From Rhodospirillales bacterium (GTDB taxonomy: Bacteria; Pseudomonadota; Alphaproteobacteria; Rhodospirillales; JASLQF01), in NCBI GenBank assembly GCA_030744625.1, contig JASLQF010000014.1, positions 1 through 60,456 on the forward strand: a stretch of 60,456 nt of DNA, in the 5' to 3' direction. Of this stretch, positions 42,644 through 51,385 are shown piece by piece; the first letter of the stretch is position 1, and each line of letters begins with the position of its first letter. The position numbers were made by a program, and so were the translations under genes. A model generated the notes under the pieces. That model saw only the letters and a program-made list of their open reading frames with translations, was not told the origin of the DNA and made no database searches.

Positions 42644-43402
42644 ATGGCCGAGGCAGGGAGCGGACCCGACATTCTCGTCGTCCTGAACAACTTCCGGGCG
42701 CCGGCCGGCGTGCTCGGCGAGTGCATCCTGGCACGCCAGGGCTATTACCTGAGCGTCGCCCCCGGCATCGGTTATAGCGCAGCCGCGCCCGACGAACACC
42801 ACGACCTGCCGGACAGCGACGCAGGATTTGACGGACTCGTCGTCCTCGGCGGGCCCCAGGATGCCGGGGACGACGAAGGCAATCCCTATTTTCGGCGGCT
42901 GATGGAGGTGGTCCGCGAATTCCACGCCGCCGACAAGCCGGTGATGGGTGTCTGCCTGGGCGGCCAACTCGTCGCCCGCGCCTTCGGGGCGCGCGTCTAC
43001 GACCAGGGCGCCTTCGATTTCGGGTTTGGCGCCGTCAATCTCACCGAGGAGGGGAGGCGCGACCCCCTGTTCCGCGACTTGGATGCCGAGCTCGTGCTCA
43101 TGCAGTCCCACCAAGACGTCTTCGACGTGCCCGAGGGCGGCACCCTGCTGGCCCGCGACGGGGCGGGCGGCGTCCAGGGCTTTCGCCTGGGGCGCGCCAC
43201 CTATGCCTTCCAGTTCCACCCGGAAGTCACCGCCGACATCGTGCGCGAATGGGCGCGCCGGCGAAGCGACCAACTGAAGGCCGGGGACGCCAAGGCTTTC
43301 CGGCGCCTCGAGGCGCAGATTCGTCGACACATGCACGATGCCAACCAGACCTGCCGCCGCCTCGGCGAGCGTTGGTTGGACCTCATCGGCGTCTCGGGCT
43401 AA
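42644..43402 (+). CDS. Class I glutamine amidotransferase domain protein
   Basis: 252 residues of the GATase1/GMP-synthase-like fold. Nucleophile elbow 'PVMGVCLGGQLVARAFGARV' (Cys104), and the His-x-Glu of the triad in 'YAFQFHPEVTAD'. Stand-alone proteins of this type act on gamma-glutamyl compounds or supply ammonia to a partner. GGAAGGA precedes ATG 42644. Its partner could be the divergent DUF1116 protein, but this is not shown. Confidence 0.85.
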   Translation: MAEAGSGPDILVVLNNFRAPAGVLGECILARQGYYLSVAPGIGYSAAAPDEHHDLPDSDAGFDGLVVLGGPQDAGDDEGNPYFRRLMEVVREFHAADKPVMGVCLGGQLVARAFGARVYDQGAFDFGFGAVNLTEEGRRDPLFRDLDAELVLMQSHQDVFDVPEGGTLLARDGAGGVQGFRLGRATYAFQFHPEVTADIVREWARRRSDQLKAGDAKAFRRLEAQIRRHMHDANQTCRRLGERWLDLIGVSG

Positions 43403-43431
43403 GCTTTCGTAAGTAGAGAGGGTGTTGGGGC

Positions 43432-44364
43432 ATGAGAGATATCATCGCCGCCGTTTCGGCCTTGATTGTCCTGTCGTTGGCGGCGCCGGCCTGGGCCGGG
43501 CAGCACTATTCCTCGTGGTCGGCGCCAGGCAGCGCGAAAGCCGGCGAGACCGGCCAGACGGACCGCGTGCAAAAGCTCATCGACGAGCTCAACACCCTCA
43601 TCGATGAGGCCGAGAAGGCACGTGCCGCCGACCCGATCTTCCTGCGCGACCTGCGCGACCTGGCGCGCGGCTTTCACCGGCCATGGCAGAAGCTCGTCCT
43701 GGTCGACGATTTCGGCGACGGCGAATTTACCGCCGACCCGGCGTGGACGGTGAGCGCCGGCCGCTATTGGGTGGAGCGCAACTGGGGCTTGCGCAGTACC
43801 GTCACCGCCGCCAGGGCGGCGCCCAGGGAGGAGCCGAGGGGCAAGACATCCGGGCGCGACGCCGCCATTTCCATTCTCGGCAACATCCTCAATCAGGCGT
43901 TGGGAGAGCAGGGACAAGGCGGCGGCACGCCGGCTTCCGCCGAGCCCGAGTTCGCGGCAATACACTCACCCGTCCCTTTTTCCAACGCCTTCGCCATCGA
44001 ACTCGAGATGAGTTCCTGGAAGGACCAGGGGCGCCTCGAGCTCGGCATCTACCAGGGCGCCGAACGCATCACCGGCTACCGTCTGGCGTACACGCCGGGC
44101 GGGCCGCTGGAACTGCTGCGGGTTTCGGCGCGCGGCGTGGCGACCATCGACAGTTCACGCCAAACCCTCACGCTGGAGGACAAGAAGACCCACCTGATCG
44201 AATGGACCCGGGGCGTGGAAGGCGTCATGAAAGTGGCGCTCGACGGCAAGGAGATGCTGGCCGTCACCGATCGCGGGATCCGCGACCCCTTCGACGGTTT
44301 CATGATCGTCAACCGGGGCGGCGACTATATCGTCAAGCGCGCCACCATTTACGGGGTGGAATAA
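43432..44364 (+). CDS. Exported protein of unknown function
   Basis: 310 residues with a clear signal peptide ('MRDIIAAVSALIVLSLAAPAWA', cleavage before GQHYSS). A short helical section (about 45-85) is followed by a beta-rich domain from about 95: 'KLVLVDDFGDGEFTADPAWTVSAG', 'AFAIELEMSSWKDQGRLELG', 'YIVKRATIYGVE'. The pattern is like a concanavalin/laminin-G-type jelly roll, which often binds glycans. The family is not firmly recognised. Confidence 0.65.
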   Translation: MRDIIAAVSALIVLSLAAPAWAGQHYSSWSAPGSAKAGETGQTDRVQKLIDELNTLIDEAEKARAADPIFLRDLRDLARGFHRPWQKLVLVDDFGDGEFTADPAWTVSAGRYWVERNWGLRSTVTAARAAPREEPRGKTSGRDAAISILGNILNQALGEQGQGGGTPASAEPEFAAIHSPVPFSNAFAIELEMSSWKDQGRLELGIYQGAERITGYRLAYTPGGPLELLRVSARGVATIDSSRQTLTLEDKKTHLIEWTRGVEGVMKVALDGKEMLAVTDRGIRDPFDGFMIVNRGGDYIVKRATIYGVE

Positions 44365-44382
44365 TACCAAGGACCGTTGGTA
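44365..44382. other. Short palindrome between convergent genes
   Basis: TACCAA-GGACCG-TTGGTA sits exactly between the stops of two convergent genes. It may be a bidirectional transcription stop signal or a short REP-like palindrome. A related string, TACCAACG, occurs at about 50196. Confidence 0.3.
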
Positions 44383-44397
44383 AGACGCGGCAGGGGC

Positions 44398-44598
44398 TCA
44401 CGCCTCTTCTGACATGCGGCGCTGGTGCTCGGTCCAGGTTCCCCCCTCGGGGTGCTTGGCGAGGACCCTGTGGACGTGGTGGTGTTCCTCGGTGCCCTGC
44501 TCGATGAGGGCGTCGAGGGAACGGCGGCGCGCCTTCCTCCAGAACACGACGAGAAGCGCCAACAGGAGCGCGTAGACAATCCAGCCAAAAGCCGCCAT
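44398..44598 (-). CDS. Small membrane-anchored protein
   Basis: 66 residues: N-terminal helix 'MAAFGWIVYALLLALLVVFW', then a basic stop-transfer 'RKARRRS' and a cytosolic His/Glu-rich tail ('EEHHHVHRVLAKHPEGG'). The His cluster could bind metal. No family is recognised. The start agrees with GGAC/GAGGA upstream sequence. Confidence 0.55.
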   Translation of the reverse strand: MAAFGWIVYALLLALLVVFWRKARRRSLDALIEQGTEEHHHVHRVLAKHPEGGTWTEHQRRMSEEA

Positions 44599-44742
44599 TC
44601 ACCGAGTCCTCGCCGTTGTCCGCGTCGCGCCGCGGCGGGTGGGAAATTGGCATGTTAACCAACTCACGGCGGCCGGCAAGGCCCAATGACGCCAAGTCGC
44701 GGAATCTGGGAATAAACAAGCGATCTCTGTTAATCTTGGGTC

Positions 44743-45411
44743 ATGGAGGACCAGGAATACCCGGAGCTACGCCGCCACATGGTGCAGCTCATCGCCGCCT
44801 ATGCCGATCACGCCGGTGGGGAGACCGGCAGGCAAACCCTGGATGGCCGCGTACTGGAGGCCATGGCCCGGGTGCCACGCCAGGAGTTCGTGCCCTACGA
44901 GCTCCGTCCCTACGCGTATTTCGACGGCCCCTTGCCGATCGGCTTCGAGAAGACGATCTCGCAACCCTTCATCGCCGCCCTGATGACCGATCTTCTCGAT
45001 GTACGTGACGGCCATAGGGTGCTCGAAGTGGGGACTGGTCTCGGCTACCATGCGGTGGTGCTGGCCGAACTCGGGGGCCGGGTGTTTACCGTGGAAATCG
45101 TCGAGGAATTGGCCGAGCAGGCCGCGGAGAACCTCAAGGGCTCGGGTTACACCGGTTACGAGGCGCGCATCGGCGACGGCTCCAAGGGGTGGATGGAGCA
45201 CGCGCCATTCGACCGCATCCTGGTGTGCGCCGCGCCCGAACTCATCCCCCCGGCCCTCATCGCCCAACTCAAGCCGGGCGGCACCATGGTGGTGCCCGCC
45301 GGCGTGCCCGGGACCCAACAGCTCATGTGCGTCGACAAGAACTCGGCGGGCAAGGTGTCCACCCGCGAGGTCCTGGCGGTCAGTTTCAGCCCGCTCGAGG
45401 TCGCCCATTAG
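44743..45411 (+). CDS. pcm: Protein-L-isoaspartate O-methyltransferase
   Basis: 222 residues, the family's usual length. It repairs isoaspartyl residues using S-adenosylmethionine. Marks: 'VPRQEFVPYELRPYAYFDGP' and 'LPIGFEKTISQPFIAALMTD' (the conserved TISQP), SAM motif I 'VLEVGTGLGYHAVVLAEL', and 'PFDRILVCAAPELIPPALIAQLKPGGTMVVP'. Complete and intact. Confidence 0.95.
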   Translation: MEDQEYPELRRHMVQLIAAYADHAGGETGRQTLDGRVLEAMARVPRQEFVPYELRPYAYFDGPLPIGFEKTISQPFIAALMTDLLDVRDGHRVLEVGTGLGYHAVVLAELGGRVFTVEIVEELAEQAAENLKGSGYTGYEARIGDGSKGWMEHAPFDRILVCAAPELIPPALIAQLKPGGTMVVPAGVPGTQQLMCVDKNSAGKVSTREVLAVSFSPLEVAH

Positions 45412-45524
45412 GCGCTGGCCGCGGGACGCCGGCACGGCGGCACGATTCAGGGTGGAAAAGTCAGCGAAGAACCATAAATATACAGGGATATGGGAGAGAG
45501 CGGCCATGTACGATGCGAGGCAAC

Positions 45525-45881
45525 ATGGACGACATTGAAGACGACGGTAAAACCTTCTTCCCCCCCGACCGCCGCGTGGGCGAGGACCGCCGATCGCTCC
45601 TCGATCGCAGGGAAGGCGACGAGCCACCGGATGGACAAGAACAGCGTCAGCCGGAGGGCCGGCGGCGAAGCGATCGGCGCGTCTTGCGGTTCGGTCTCCT
45701 CTACACCATGTCGCACCCCATTGTCGTGGTCGAGGATTGGCTGAATAAGCACTGCGACGGCGGCTGGAGCTTGATGCTGGAAGACCTGGACGAAGGGCTC
45801 GAGCGCAAGACGATCCGGGTTCTCTTCGAACTCGAAAGCGACAAGCAGAAATTCAAGAGCATGGTCGAGCGCAGCGGCTGA
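45525..45881 (+). CDS. Small hypothetical protein with basic N-terminal region
   Basis: 118 residues. The first 55 are strongly charged and repeat a 'DRR' theme ('PPDRRVGEDRRSLLDRREGD', '...GRRRSDRRVL'). The rest is a compact domain: 'MSHPIVVVEDWLNKHCDGGW' and 'RKTIRVLFELESDKQKFKSM'. No family is known to me. ATG 45525 follows GAGG; an ATG four codons earlier is possible. Confidence 0.55.
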   Translation: MDDIEDDGKTFFPPDRRVGEDRRSLLDRREGDEPPDGQEQRQPEGRRRSDRRVLRFGLLYTMSHPIVVVEDWLNKHCDGGWSLMLEDLDEGLERKTIRVLFELESDKQKFKSMVERSG

Positions 45882-46048
45882 GGTTGGTGGCCGTGGCGCC
45901 CCATGCGCCGCCATCCGGAAATCGGCGCGCCAACGCGCCGCGCGCGAAATTGTGATGCGCCGGCGGCGCGCCGGCTATTCCCTTTGCCGGCCGTTTGTGT
46001 ACGATCGCGGCACCGCCGAGCCATATAGGACATACAAAGGACATTGCC

Positions 46049-46579
46049 ATGACTTCACTGGTGCCGCGTCAGCCCGTCCCCGAACTGGAAGTGCCGACCG
46101 TCGACGGCGGCGCGTGGAAGCTTTCCGAAAGCGCGCCGGAAAATTTCACCATGGTCGCCTTTTACCGCGGCCTTCATTGCCCCATCTGCGCCGGCTACCT
46201 CGGCGACCTCGACCGCAAGCGCGACGATTTTCGCGGGCTCGGGGTGGAGGCCGTGATGATCAGCTCCGACGACCGGGAGCGAGCCAGCGAGACCAAGGAA
46301 AAATGGGGCATCGAGAACCTTGTCATCGGATATGACCTGAGCATCGACAAGGCGCGTGAGTGGGGGCTGTTCATCTCGACCGGGCGCGGCAAGACGTCGG
46401 TCGGTGTCGAGGAGACGGCAATGTTCAGCGAGCCCGGCCTCTTTCTGGTACGCCCCGACGGCACGCTCTACGCCTCGTCGGTCAATACCATGCCCTTCGC
46501 GCGCCCCAACTTCGGCGAGCTGCTCAAGGCCGTCGACTTCATCGTCGCCAAGGACTACCCGGCGCGCGGCGAAGCGTAG
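46049..46579 (+). CDS. Peroxiredoxin-like (AhpC/TSA) family protein
   Basis: 176 residues, thioredoxin fold. 'VPTVDGGAWKLSESAPENFT' leads to 'MVAFYRGLHCPICAGYLGDL', with Cys44 and Cys47 giving a CxxC instead of the classical single peroxidatic PxxxTxxC. It then has 'VMISSDDRERASETKEKWGI' and 'EPGLFLVRPDGTLYASSV'. This is the AhpC/TSA-like branch with CPxC; peroxidase or thiol-redox activity is inferred. AAAGGA precedes ATG 46049. Confidence 0.85.
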   Translation: MTSLVPRQPVPELEVPTVDGGAWKLSESAPENFTMVAFYRGLHCPICAGYLGDLDRKRDDFRGLGVEAVMISSDDRERASETKEKWGIENLVIGYDLSIDKAREWGLFISTGRGKTSVGVEETAMFSEPGLFLVRPDGTLYASSVNTMPFARPNFGELLKAVDFIVAKDYPARGEA

Positions 46580-46597
46580 AGAACCCTCCCAAGCCTC

Positions 46598-46774
46598 ATG
46601 GGCGAGGATGAATTTCCCGAAGGACAAAGCCCCAGGCTGTTGCGGCACAACCGCTTCATGAAATCCAGGATCATCGGCGAGTTGTGGATGGCGGGCTGGC
46701 CGCGCTGGCTGCAAATCGCTGTGGTCGGAGCCACCGGCCTGTTCCTGGCCTGGGTTTACTTCACGGGGGGCTGA
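46598..46774 (+). CDS. Small membrane protein
   Basis: 58 residues: a polar start ('MGEDEFPEGQSPRLLRHNRF'), then one or two hydrophobic segments ending 'AVVGATGLFLAWVYFTGG'. It begins 18 bases after the peroxiredoxin-like stop. The SD is weak, so the call rests on position and the membrane-protein pattern. Confidence 0.45.
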   Translation: MGEDEFPEGQSPRLLRHNRFMKSRIIGELWMAGWPRWLQIAVVGATGLFLAWVYFTGG

Positions 46775-46785
46775 GCGGCGACTCT

Positions 46786-48141
46786 CTAGCGCGTAATCTC
46801 TGGCCCCATGAGGGCTGTCGGCAGCCACGTGGAGACGATGGGCACGTAGGTGACGATCACCAGGAACACCAGAAGGATCATCAGCCACGGCAACGCCGCC
46901 TTGACCACCCGCAGCAACGGCATGTCGGTAATGCCCGAGGTGACGAACAGGTTGAGCCCCACCGGCGGGGTGATCATGCCGATCTCCATGTTCACCACCA
47001 TGATGATGCCGAGATGGATGGGGTCGATGCCCATCTCCATGGCGATGGGGAACAGGATCGGCGCCATGATCAGCAGGATCGCCGAGGGCTCCATGAAGTT
47101 GCCGGCGGCGAGCAGCAGCAGGTTGACGATGATCAGGAACGACCAGTCCTGGAGCCCCGCCGCCACGATCATCTCGGTGATGGCGTGGGGGATGCGCTCG
47201 GTGGTCAGCACGTGCGCGAACAGCATGGCGTTGGCGATGATGAACAACAGCATGACGGTGACGCGGGCCGCTTCCAGGAGGGTGCGGAACACGTCCTCGT
47301 GTACGAACATGCCAAGTGCCACCCGGGCCGCCGAGGGCTTGGCCGTGCCGCGCTTCAGGGGACCGATGTCCCGGTAGACGAAGAGGGCGATGACGTAGGC
47401 GTAGACGGCGGCGACGGCGGCCGCCTCGGTCGGCGTGAAGATGCCGCCGTAGATGCCGCCCAGGATGATGACGATCAGGAGCAGGCCCCAGATGGCTTCG
47501 TGGAAGGATTCCCAAAACTCCCTGGCGCTGGGCAGGGGCTGGCGCGGCAGGTCCTTGATGCGGGCCGCCACGTAGATGCCGATCATCAGCATCAGGCCGG
47601 CCAGCAGCCCGGGGATCACGCCGGCCAGGAACATGCGTCCGACCGAGACCTCGGTGGCCGCCGCGTAGACGACCATGACGATGGACGGCGGGATGAGGAT
47701 GCCGAGGGTACCTGCGTTGCAGATGACGCCGGCGGCGAATTCCTTGGAGTAGCCGGCCTGGGTCATGCCGACGATGACGATGGAACCGATGGCGACGACG
47801 GTGGCCGGCGACGACCCGGACACGGCGGCGAACATCATGCAGGCGAGAACGCTCGACATGGCGAGGCCGCCGCGCAGGTGGCCGACCACGTTGGTGGCGA
47901 AGCGGATCAGGCGCCGCGCCGCCCCGCCGGTGGACAGGAACGCCGACGACAGGATGAAGAACGGGATGGCCATCAGCGTGTAATGGTGCATGGTATCGAA
48001 AAACTTGCCCGTCAACGAGGCCAGGTCGTCGTTGGAGAACAGTAAAATCGTCAAGACGCTGGAGAGCCCCAGCGCGATGGCGATGGGCGCGCCGATCAGG
48101 AGCAGGCCAAAGAGCCCGATGAACAGGAAGGCGATGGTCAT
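46786..48141 (-). CDS. dctM: TRAP transporter large permease (DctM)
   Basis: 451 residues, about 12 helices. DctM marks: 'AIPFFILSSAFLSTGGAARR', 'SGSSPATVVAIGSIVIVGM', 'GTLGILIPPSIVMVVYA' and 'ITPPVGLNLFVTSGI'. ATG 48141 overlaps the small-permease stop (ATGA). A long unrelated frame continues upstream and is a shadow. It drives sodium-coupled uptake of an organic acid with DctQ and DctP. Confidence 0.95.
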   Translation of the reverse strand: MTIAFLFIGLFGLLLIGAPIAIALGLSSVLTILLFSNDDLASLTGKFFDTMHHYTLMAIPFFILSSAFLSTGGAARRLIRFATNVVGHLRGGLAMSSVLACMMFAAVSGSSPATVVAIGSIVIVGMTQAGYSKEFAAGVICNAGTLGILIPPSIVMVVYAAATEVSVGRMFLAGVIPGLLAGLMLMIGIYVAARIKDLPRQPLPSAREFWESFHEAIWGLLLIVIILGGIYGGIFTPTEAAAVAAVYAYVIALFVYRDIGPLKRGTAKPSAARVALGMFVHEDVFRTLLEAARVTVMLLFIIANAMLFAHVLTTERIPHAITEMIVAAGLQDWSFLIIVNLLLLAAGNFMEPSAILLIMAPILFPIAMEMGIDPIHLGIIMVVNMEIGMITPPVGLNLFVTSGITDMPLLRVVKAALPWLMILLVFLVIVTYVPIVSTWLPTALMGPEITR

Positions 48142-48707
48142 TCCGCCCTCTCCCCCGCCTTGTCGGGAACGTCGCTCTCGGCGAATTGCTCGATGGCCTC
48201 GCGCCCCTCGTCTCCGAGGACGGCGTCCGTCTCCTTGAGCACGGCGACACGCCACGCAATGACGAGGAGACGCGTGATCATCAAGGCGAATCCGATGACC
48301 AGGACGCTGAGCGGCATCCACAGGGGAACCTTCAGGTCCTCGGACTCGATATCGAACTCGAAAATGATTCCGAACGTCTGTTCCCAGGAGCCCACCAGCA
48401 TCAGGCCGGCGTAGAGCAGCCCGGCGGCGATCGCCAGGAGCCCCAGGAAACGCTGCACGGGGGCGCGAAACAGCTTGACGAAGGCGTCGACACCGATGTG
48501 GGCGCGGACGCGGATGCCATAGGAGATGCCGAGGATGACCAGCCAGGCGAACAGGAAAGTGGTGAGTTCCAGGGCCCAGATGGCGCCGGTGTTGAAGACG
48601 TAGCGGGCCACCACCTGGGAGAAGGTGACGATCGCCATCGCCGCCAGAAGGAAGGCGAGGAATCCTTCCTCGAAACGGTGCAAGAGGCCGATCAACCGAC
48701 GCATCAT
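48138..48707 (-). CDS. dctQ: TRAP transporter small permease (DctQ)
   Basis: 189 residues with four helices. 'MMRRLIGLLHRFEEGFLAFL', 'QVVARYVFNTGAIWALELTT' (the conserved ARYVF...W-EE-like segment) and 'YGIRVRAHIGVDAF'. The tail of about 45 residues is acidic and longer than usual. The start could be either of the two adjacent ATGs. Confidence 0.92.
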   Translation of the reverse strand: MMRRLIGLLHRFEEGFLAFLLAAMAIVTFSQVVARYVFNTGAIWALELTTFLFAWLVILGISYGIRVRAHIGVDAFVKLFRAPVQRFLGLLAIAAGLLYAGLMLVGSWEQTFGIIFEFDIESEDLKVPLWMPLSVLVIGFALMITRLLVIAWRVAVLKETDAVLGDEGREAIEQFAESDVPDKAGERAE

Positions 48708-48750
48708 GGCTGCCGGGCCCGGGTGGCGGGCACGCGGGAACCGGCGTTCG

Positions 48751-49743
48751 TCACTTGTTGAAGGACTGCGCCGCCTCGATCAGGTCGGTCCCGATTCCAC
48801 CGGAGAATTCGCCCCACACCGGCTTCATGGCTTGGCGCCAGGCGGCGCGCTGCTTAGGCGTGAGGGTGCGGATCTTGCCGCCGGCGTCGAGGATTTTCCG
48901 GCGGTTTTCCAGGTTCAGCTTGCGCGCCAGGCCGTTGCGCTCGGCCGTGACCTCGGCCACGATCGCCGCGAGCTGGGAGCGGATGGCGTCGGGCAGGCCC
49001 TTCCAGAACCGCAGGGAGACGAGCACCGCGTAATCGATGATGCCGTGGTCGGTCTCGGAGACGCCGTCCTGCACCTCGAAGAACTTTTTCGAGTAGATGT
49101 TCGACCAGGTGTTCTCCTGGCCGTCAACGACGCCGGTCTGCAACGCGCCGTAGACCTCCTTGAAGGCCATCTTCTGGGGCGTCGCGCCCAGTTGCTTGAA
49201 CTGGGCGACCAGCACGTCGGACTGCTGGACGCGGAACTTCAGGCCCTTGGCGTCGGCGGGCGCGATCAACGGCTTGTTGGCCGACATCTGCTTCATGCCG
49301 TTGTGCCAGTAGGCGAGACCGAGAATGCCCTTCTTCTTCAGCGACTTCAGGATCGCCTTGCCGTGCCCGGATGCCTGAAAGGCGTTCACCGCCTCGATGT
49401 CGTCGAACAGGAAGGGCAGGTCGAAGATGCGGAACTTCTTGGTGATGGACTCGAACTTGGAAAGCGAGGGCGCCGCCATGTGCACGGCCTTGCCCTTGAT
49501 CAGCTCGATGAGGACGGCGGTGTCGTTGAACAACTGGCCGCCGGGATAGACCTCGACCCGTACCTTGCCCTTCATGCGCTCGTTGACGCGTTTCGCAAAC
49601 TCCTCGGCGGCCAGATACTTGGGGTGTTTCTTGCCGCTGGTGACGTGGCTGAACTTGATGACGATTTCCCCGGCCACGGCGGCGGGCGTCACCAGGAATG
49701 CCGCGGCGGTGGCTACCAAGATACCGATCTTCAGTAGGCGCAT
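48751..49743 (-). CDS. dctP: TRAP transporter substrate-binding protein (DctP)
   Basis: 330 residues. Signal peptide 'MRLLKIGILVATAAAFLVTP' with an AGE cleavage region, then 'IVIKFSHVTSGKKHPKYLAA', 'VRVEVYPGGQLFNDTAVLIE', the ligand Arg region 'LKFRVQQSDVLVAQFKQLGA', and 'GQENTWSNIYSKKFFEVQDG'. The Arg typical for carboxylate binding is present, so a C4-dicarboxylate or related organic acid is likely. AGGGAGG-type SD. It is first of the P-Q-M operon. Confidence 0.94.
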   Translation of the reverse strand: MRLLKIGILVATAAAFLVTPAAVAGEIVIKFSHVTSGKKHPKYLAAEEFAKRVNERMKGKVRVEVYPGGQLFNDTAVLIELIKGKAVHMAAPSLSKFESITKKFRIFDLPFLFDDIEAVNAFQASGHGKAILKSLKKKGILGLAYWHNGMKQMSANKPLIAPADAKGLKFRVQQSDVLVAQFKQLGATPQKMAFKEVYGALQTGVVDGQENTWSNIYSKKFFEVQDGVSETDHGIIDYAVLVSLRFWKGLPDAIRSQLAAIVAEVTAERNGLARKLNLENRRKILDAGGKIRTLTPKQRAAWRQAMKPVWGEFSGGIGTDLIEAAQSFNK

Positions 49744-49949
49744 GGCCTATCCTCCCTTACGCAAAACGGCTGTTTTTGCTTTTCTCACTGCCATAATTAG
49801 CTGCGATCATAGCCACAAAAAAATTCCGATTACAGCCTGATCGCCATTCGGATGCCCAATGTTCGGTGCCAGGGAACCGGGGATTTGGATTTTCCGCCGC
49901 CGCTGCTATGGTTCGTCACCGGATGGGGACCGGGCGGCGGGGATGCGCC

Positions 49950-50195
49950 ATGGATGACATCGACATTGCCATCGACGAAATCTACGTGCCGGTCAGGCGG
50001 CGCCAGACCCTGAACCCGGAAACGGTCGAGGAAATCGCCGAAAGCATCCTCGCCGAGGGTCTGCGGACGCCGATCTGGGTGCGCCACGACGGCAAGCGCT
50101 ACGTTCTGGTCGAGGGGCTGCACCGGCTCGAGGCGTGCAAGGCGCTGGGCGAACAGACCATCGCCGGCATCCTCGTTCAGGCCCGCAAGCATTGA
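49950..50195 (+). CDS. Stand-alone ParB N-terminal (ParB/sulfiredoxin-fold) protein
   Basis: 81 residues covering only the ParB/Srx nuclease-like domain. 'EIYVPVRRRQTLNPETVEEI', 'AESILAEGLRTPIWVRHDGK' and the nucleotide-binding 'YVLVEGLHRLEACKALGEQT' (G-x-HR-x-EA). No helix-turn-helix or dimer domain follows, so it is not a partition protein. Similar small proteins accompany mobile or regulatory loci; the function is unknown. Confidence 0.75.
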   Translation: MDDIDIAIDEIYVPVRRRQTLNPETVEEIAESILAEGLRTPIWVRHDGKRYVLVEGLHRLEACKALGEQTIAGILVQARKH

Positions 50196-50232
50196 TACCA
50201 ACGTCCTTTCCAGGTGGGGGGCCAGGCGGAAA

Positions 50233-50403
50233 TTGACGGGCAAGGCCGGGAAACGCGGTACGCCACCGCCGGACGCCGGACAGAGGGACGCCGGGCAGAG
50301 GGAGGCGCGGATCAATGCCGGCGCCGCGAAAGTCGTCGCCGCCCTCATCGTTCTCTACATGTTCGGCGTGGCCGGGTTCTTCGTTTACGACCATCTTTTT
50401 TAG
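50233..50403 (+). CDS. Possible small single-helix membrane protein
   Basis: From TTG 50233 the frame gives 56 residues. A basic/Pro-Gly N-terminus is followed by a helix 'VVAALIVLYMFGVAGFFVYD' ending 'HLF'. The hydrophobic segment with flanking charges is protein-like, but the start is weak and the first half has repeated 'DAGQR' units. Tentative. Confidence 0.3.
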   Translation: MTGKAGKRGTPPPDAGQRDAGQREARINAGAAKVVAALIVLYMFGVAGFFVYDHLF

Positions 50404-50440
50404 GCCCGGCGATCATTCGCTTTGGCGGCGAAATCGTGAC

Positions 50441-50461
50441 AGTGTAGAATTAGTGTAGAAT
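50441..50461. repeat. Direct repeat AGTGTAGAAT, 11-bp period
   Basis: Two copies of AGTGTAGAAT start 11 bases apart (50441 and 50452), about 50 bases before the PhnD-like gene. One-helical-turn spacing is typical for a tandem operator, but no regulator can be named. Confidence 0.35.
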
Positions 50462-50513
50462 GAAAGTGCGGTGTTCGCCTGGTGCGCCGCTGGACCCCAC
50501 CTTGGAGCATGGC

Positions 50514-51374
50514 ATGGCCGACAACGAAAGCTTGGAGTCCGGTTCCCGGGAAACACCCCGCCCGGCTCCGCACGCCAGCCTGCCGCTGTACGCCCTGCCC
50601 GAGAACGCGCCGGCCAGAAACGCCTTCTGGCAGGCCGTTCGCACGGAAGTCGGACGCCAAGGCATCGGCGACATGCCCGGCGAACTCGATTTGAAGCGCC
50701 CCACCGTGCCCGAACGCATCGAGCCCGAAATGCGCTTCTCCCAGATCTGCGGCTATCCGTTGTGCAAGATGTTTCACGGTCAGGCGACCATCCTCGGCGC
50801 CCCGGTCTACGACGACGAACATTGCGACGGACCCACCCATAGCGGCGCCTTCGTGGTGCATCGCGACGCGCCGTACCGCGCCCTCGAAGACCTCCGCGGC
50901 TGTCGTTTCGGCGCCATCGCCCACCATTCCAACAGCGCCATGAACCTGCCCCGGCGTGCCATCGCCGATATCGCCGGCGGCGCCCCATTTTTCGGCTCCA
51001 TCGCCGAAGGCTCGCCGGCCCAATCGGGAAACCTGGTGAAGGTGGCCGAGAAGGAGGTCGACGCCACCTGCGTCGACAACATGACCTTTTCCTTTTTCGC
51101 GCAGAGCCGGCCCGAAACGGCGCGTTCGCTACGCATTCTCGCCGTCACCCCGCCCAGCCCCTCGATCCCGTTCGTCACCTCGCGCGCGACGGATGCCGAT
51201 ACCACCGGGGCCTTGCGCCGCGCCCTCCGGCGGGTCGGCTCGGCGCCCGAATGGGCAGAGGTGCGCGCCGCCATGCTGCTCAAGGATATCGTCGAGATCG
51301 ACGACGGCGCCTACGGGAAGCTGCTGGATTACGAACGCGAGGCCGCCGAGCGCGGTTATCCGGAACTTCGCTGA
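50514..51374 (+). CDS. PhnD-like (phosphate/phosphonate-binding fold) protein without signal peptide
   Basis: 286 residues. The fold pattern is that of PhnD/SsuA-type binding proteins: 'FSQICGYPLCKMFHGQATIL', 'AFVVHRDAPYRALEDLRGCR', 'GAIAHHSNSAMNLPR', 'GNLVKVAEKEVDATCVDNMT', 'SPSIPFVTSRATDADTTGAL'. There is no signal sequence or lipobox, so it stays in the cytosol and is not a usual ABC receptor. ATG 50514 with GGAG is preferred; GTG/ATG positions upstream lack an SD. It is co-transcribed with a cupin gene 11 bases downstream. Confidence 0.78.
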   Translation: MADNESLESGSRETPRPAPHASLPLYALPENAPARNAFWQAVRTEVGRQGIGDMPGELDLKRPTVPERIEPEMRFSQICGYPLCKMFHGQATILGAPVYDDEHCDGPTHSGAFVVHRDAPYRALEDLRGCRFGAIAHHSNSAMNLPRRAIADIAGGAPFFGSIAEGSPAQSGNLVKVAEKEVDATCVDNMTFSFFAQSRPETARSLRILAVTPPSPSIPFVTSRATDADTTGALRRALRRVGSAPEWAEVRAAMLLKDIVEIDDGAYGKLLDYEREAAERGYPELR

Positions 51375-51385
51375 AGGAGAAAGCC

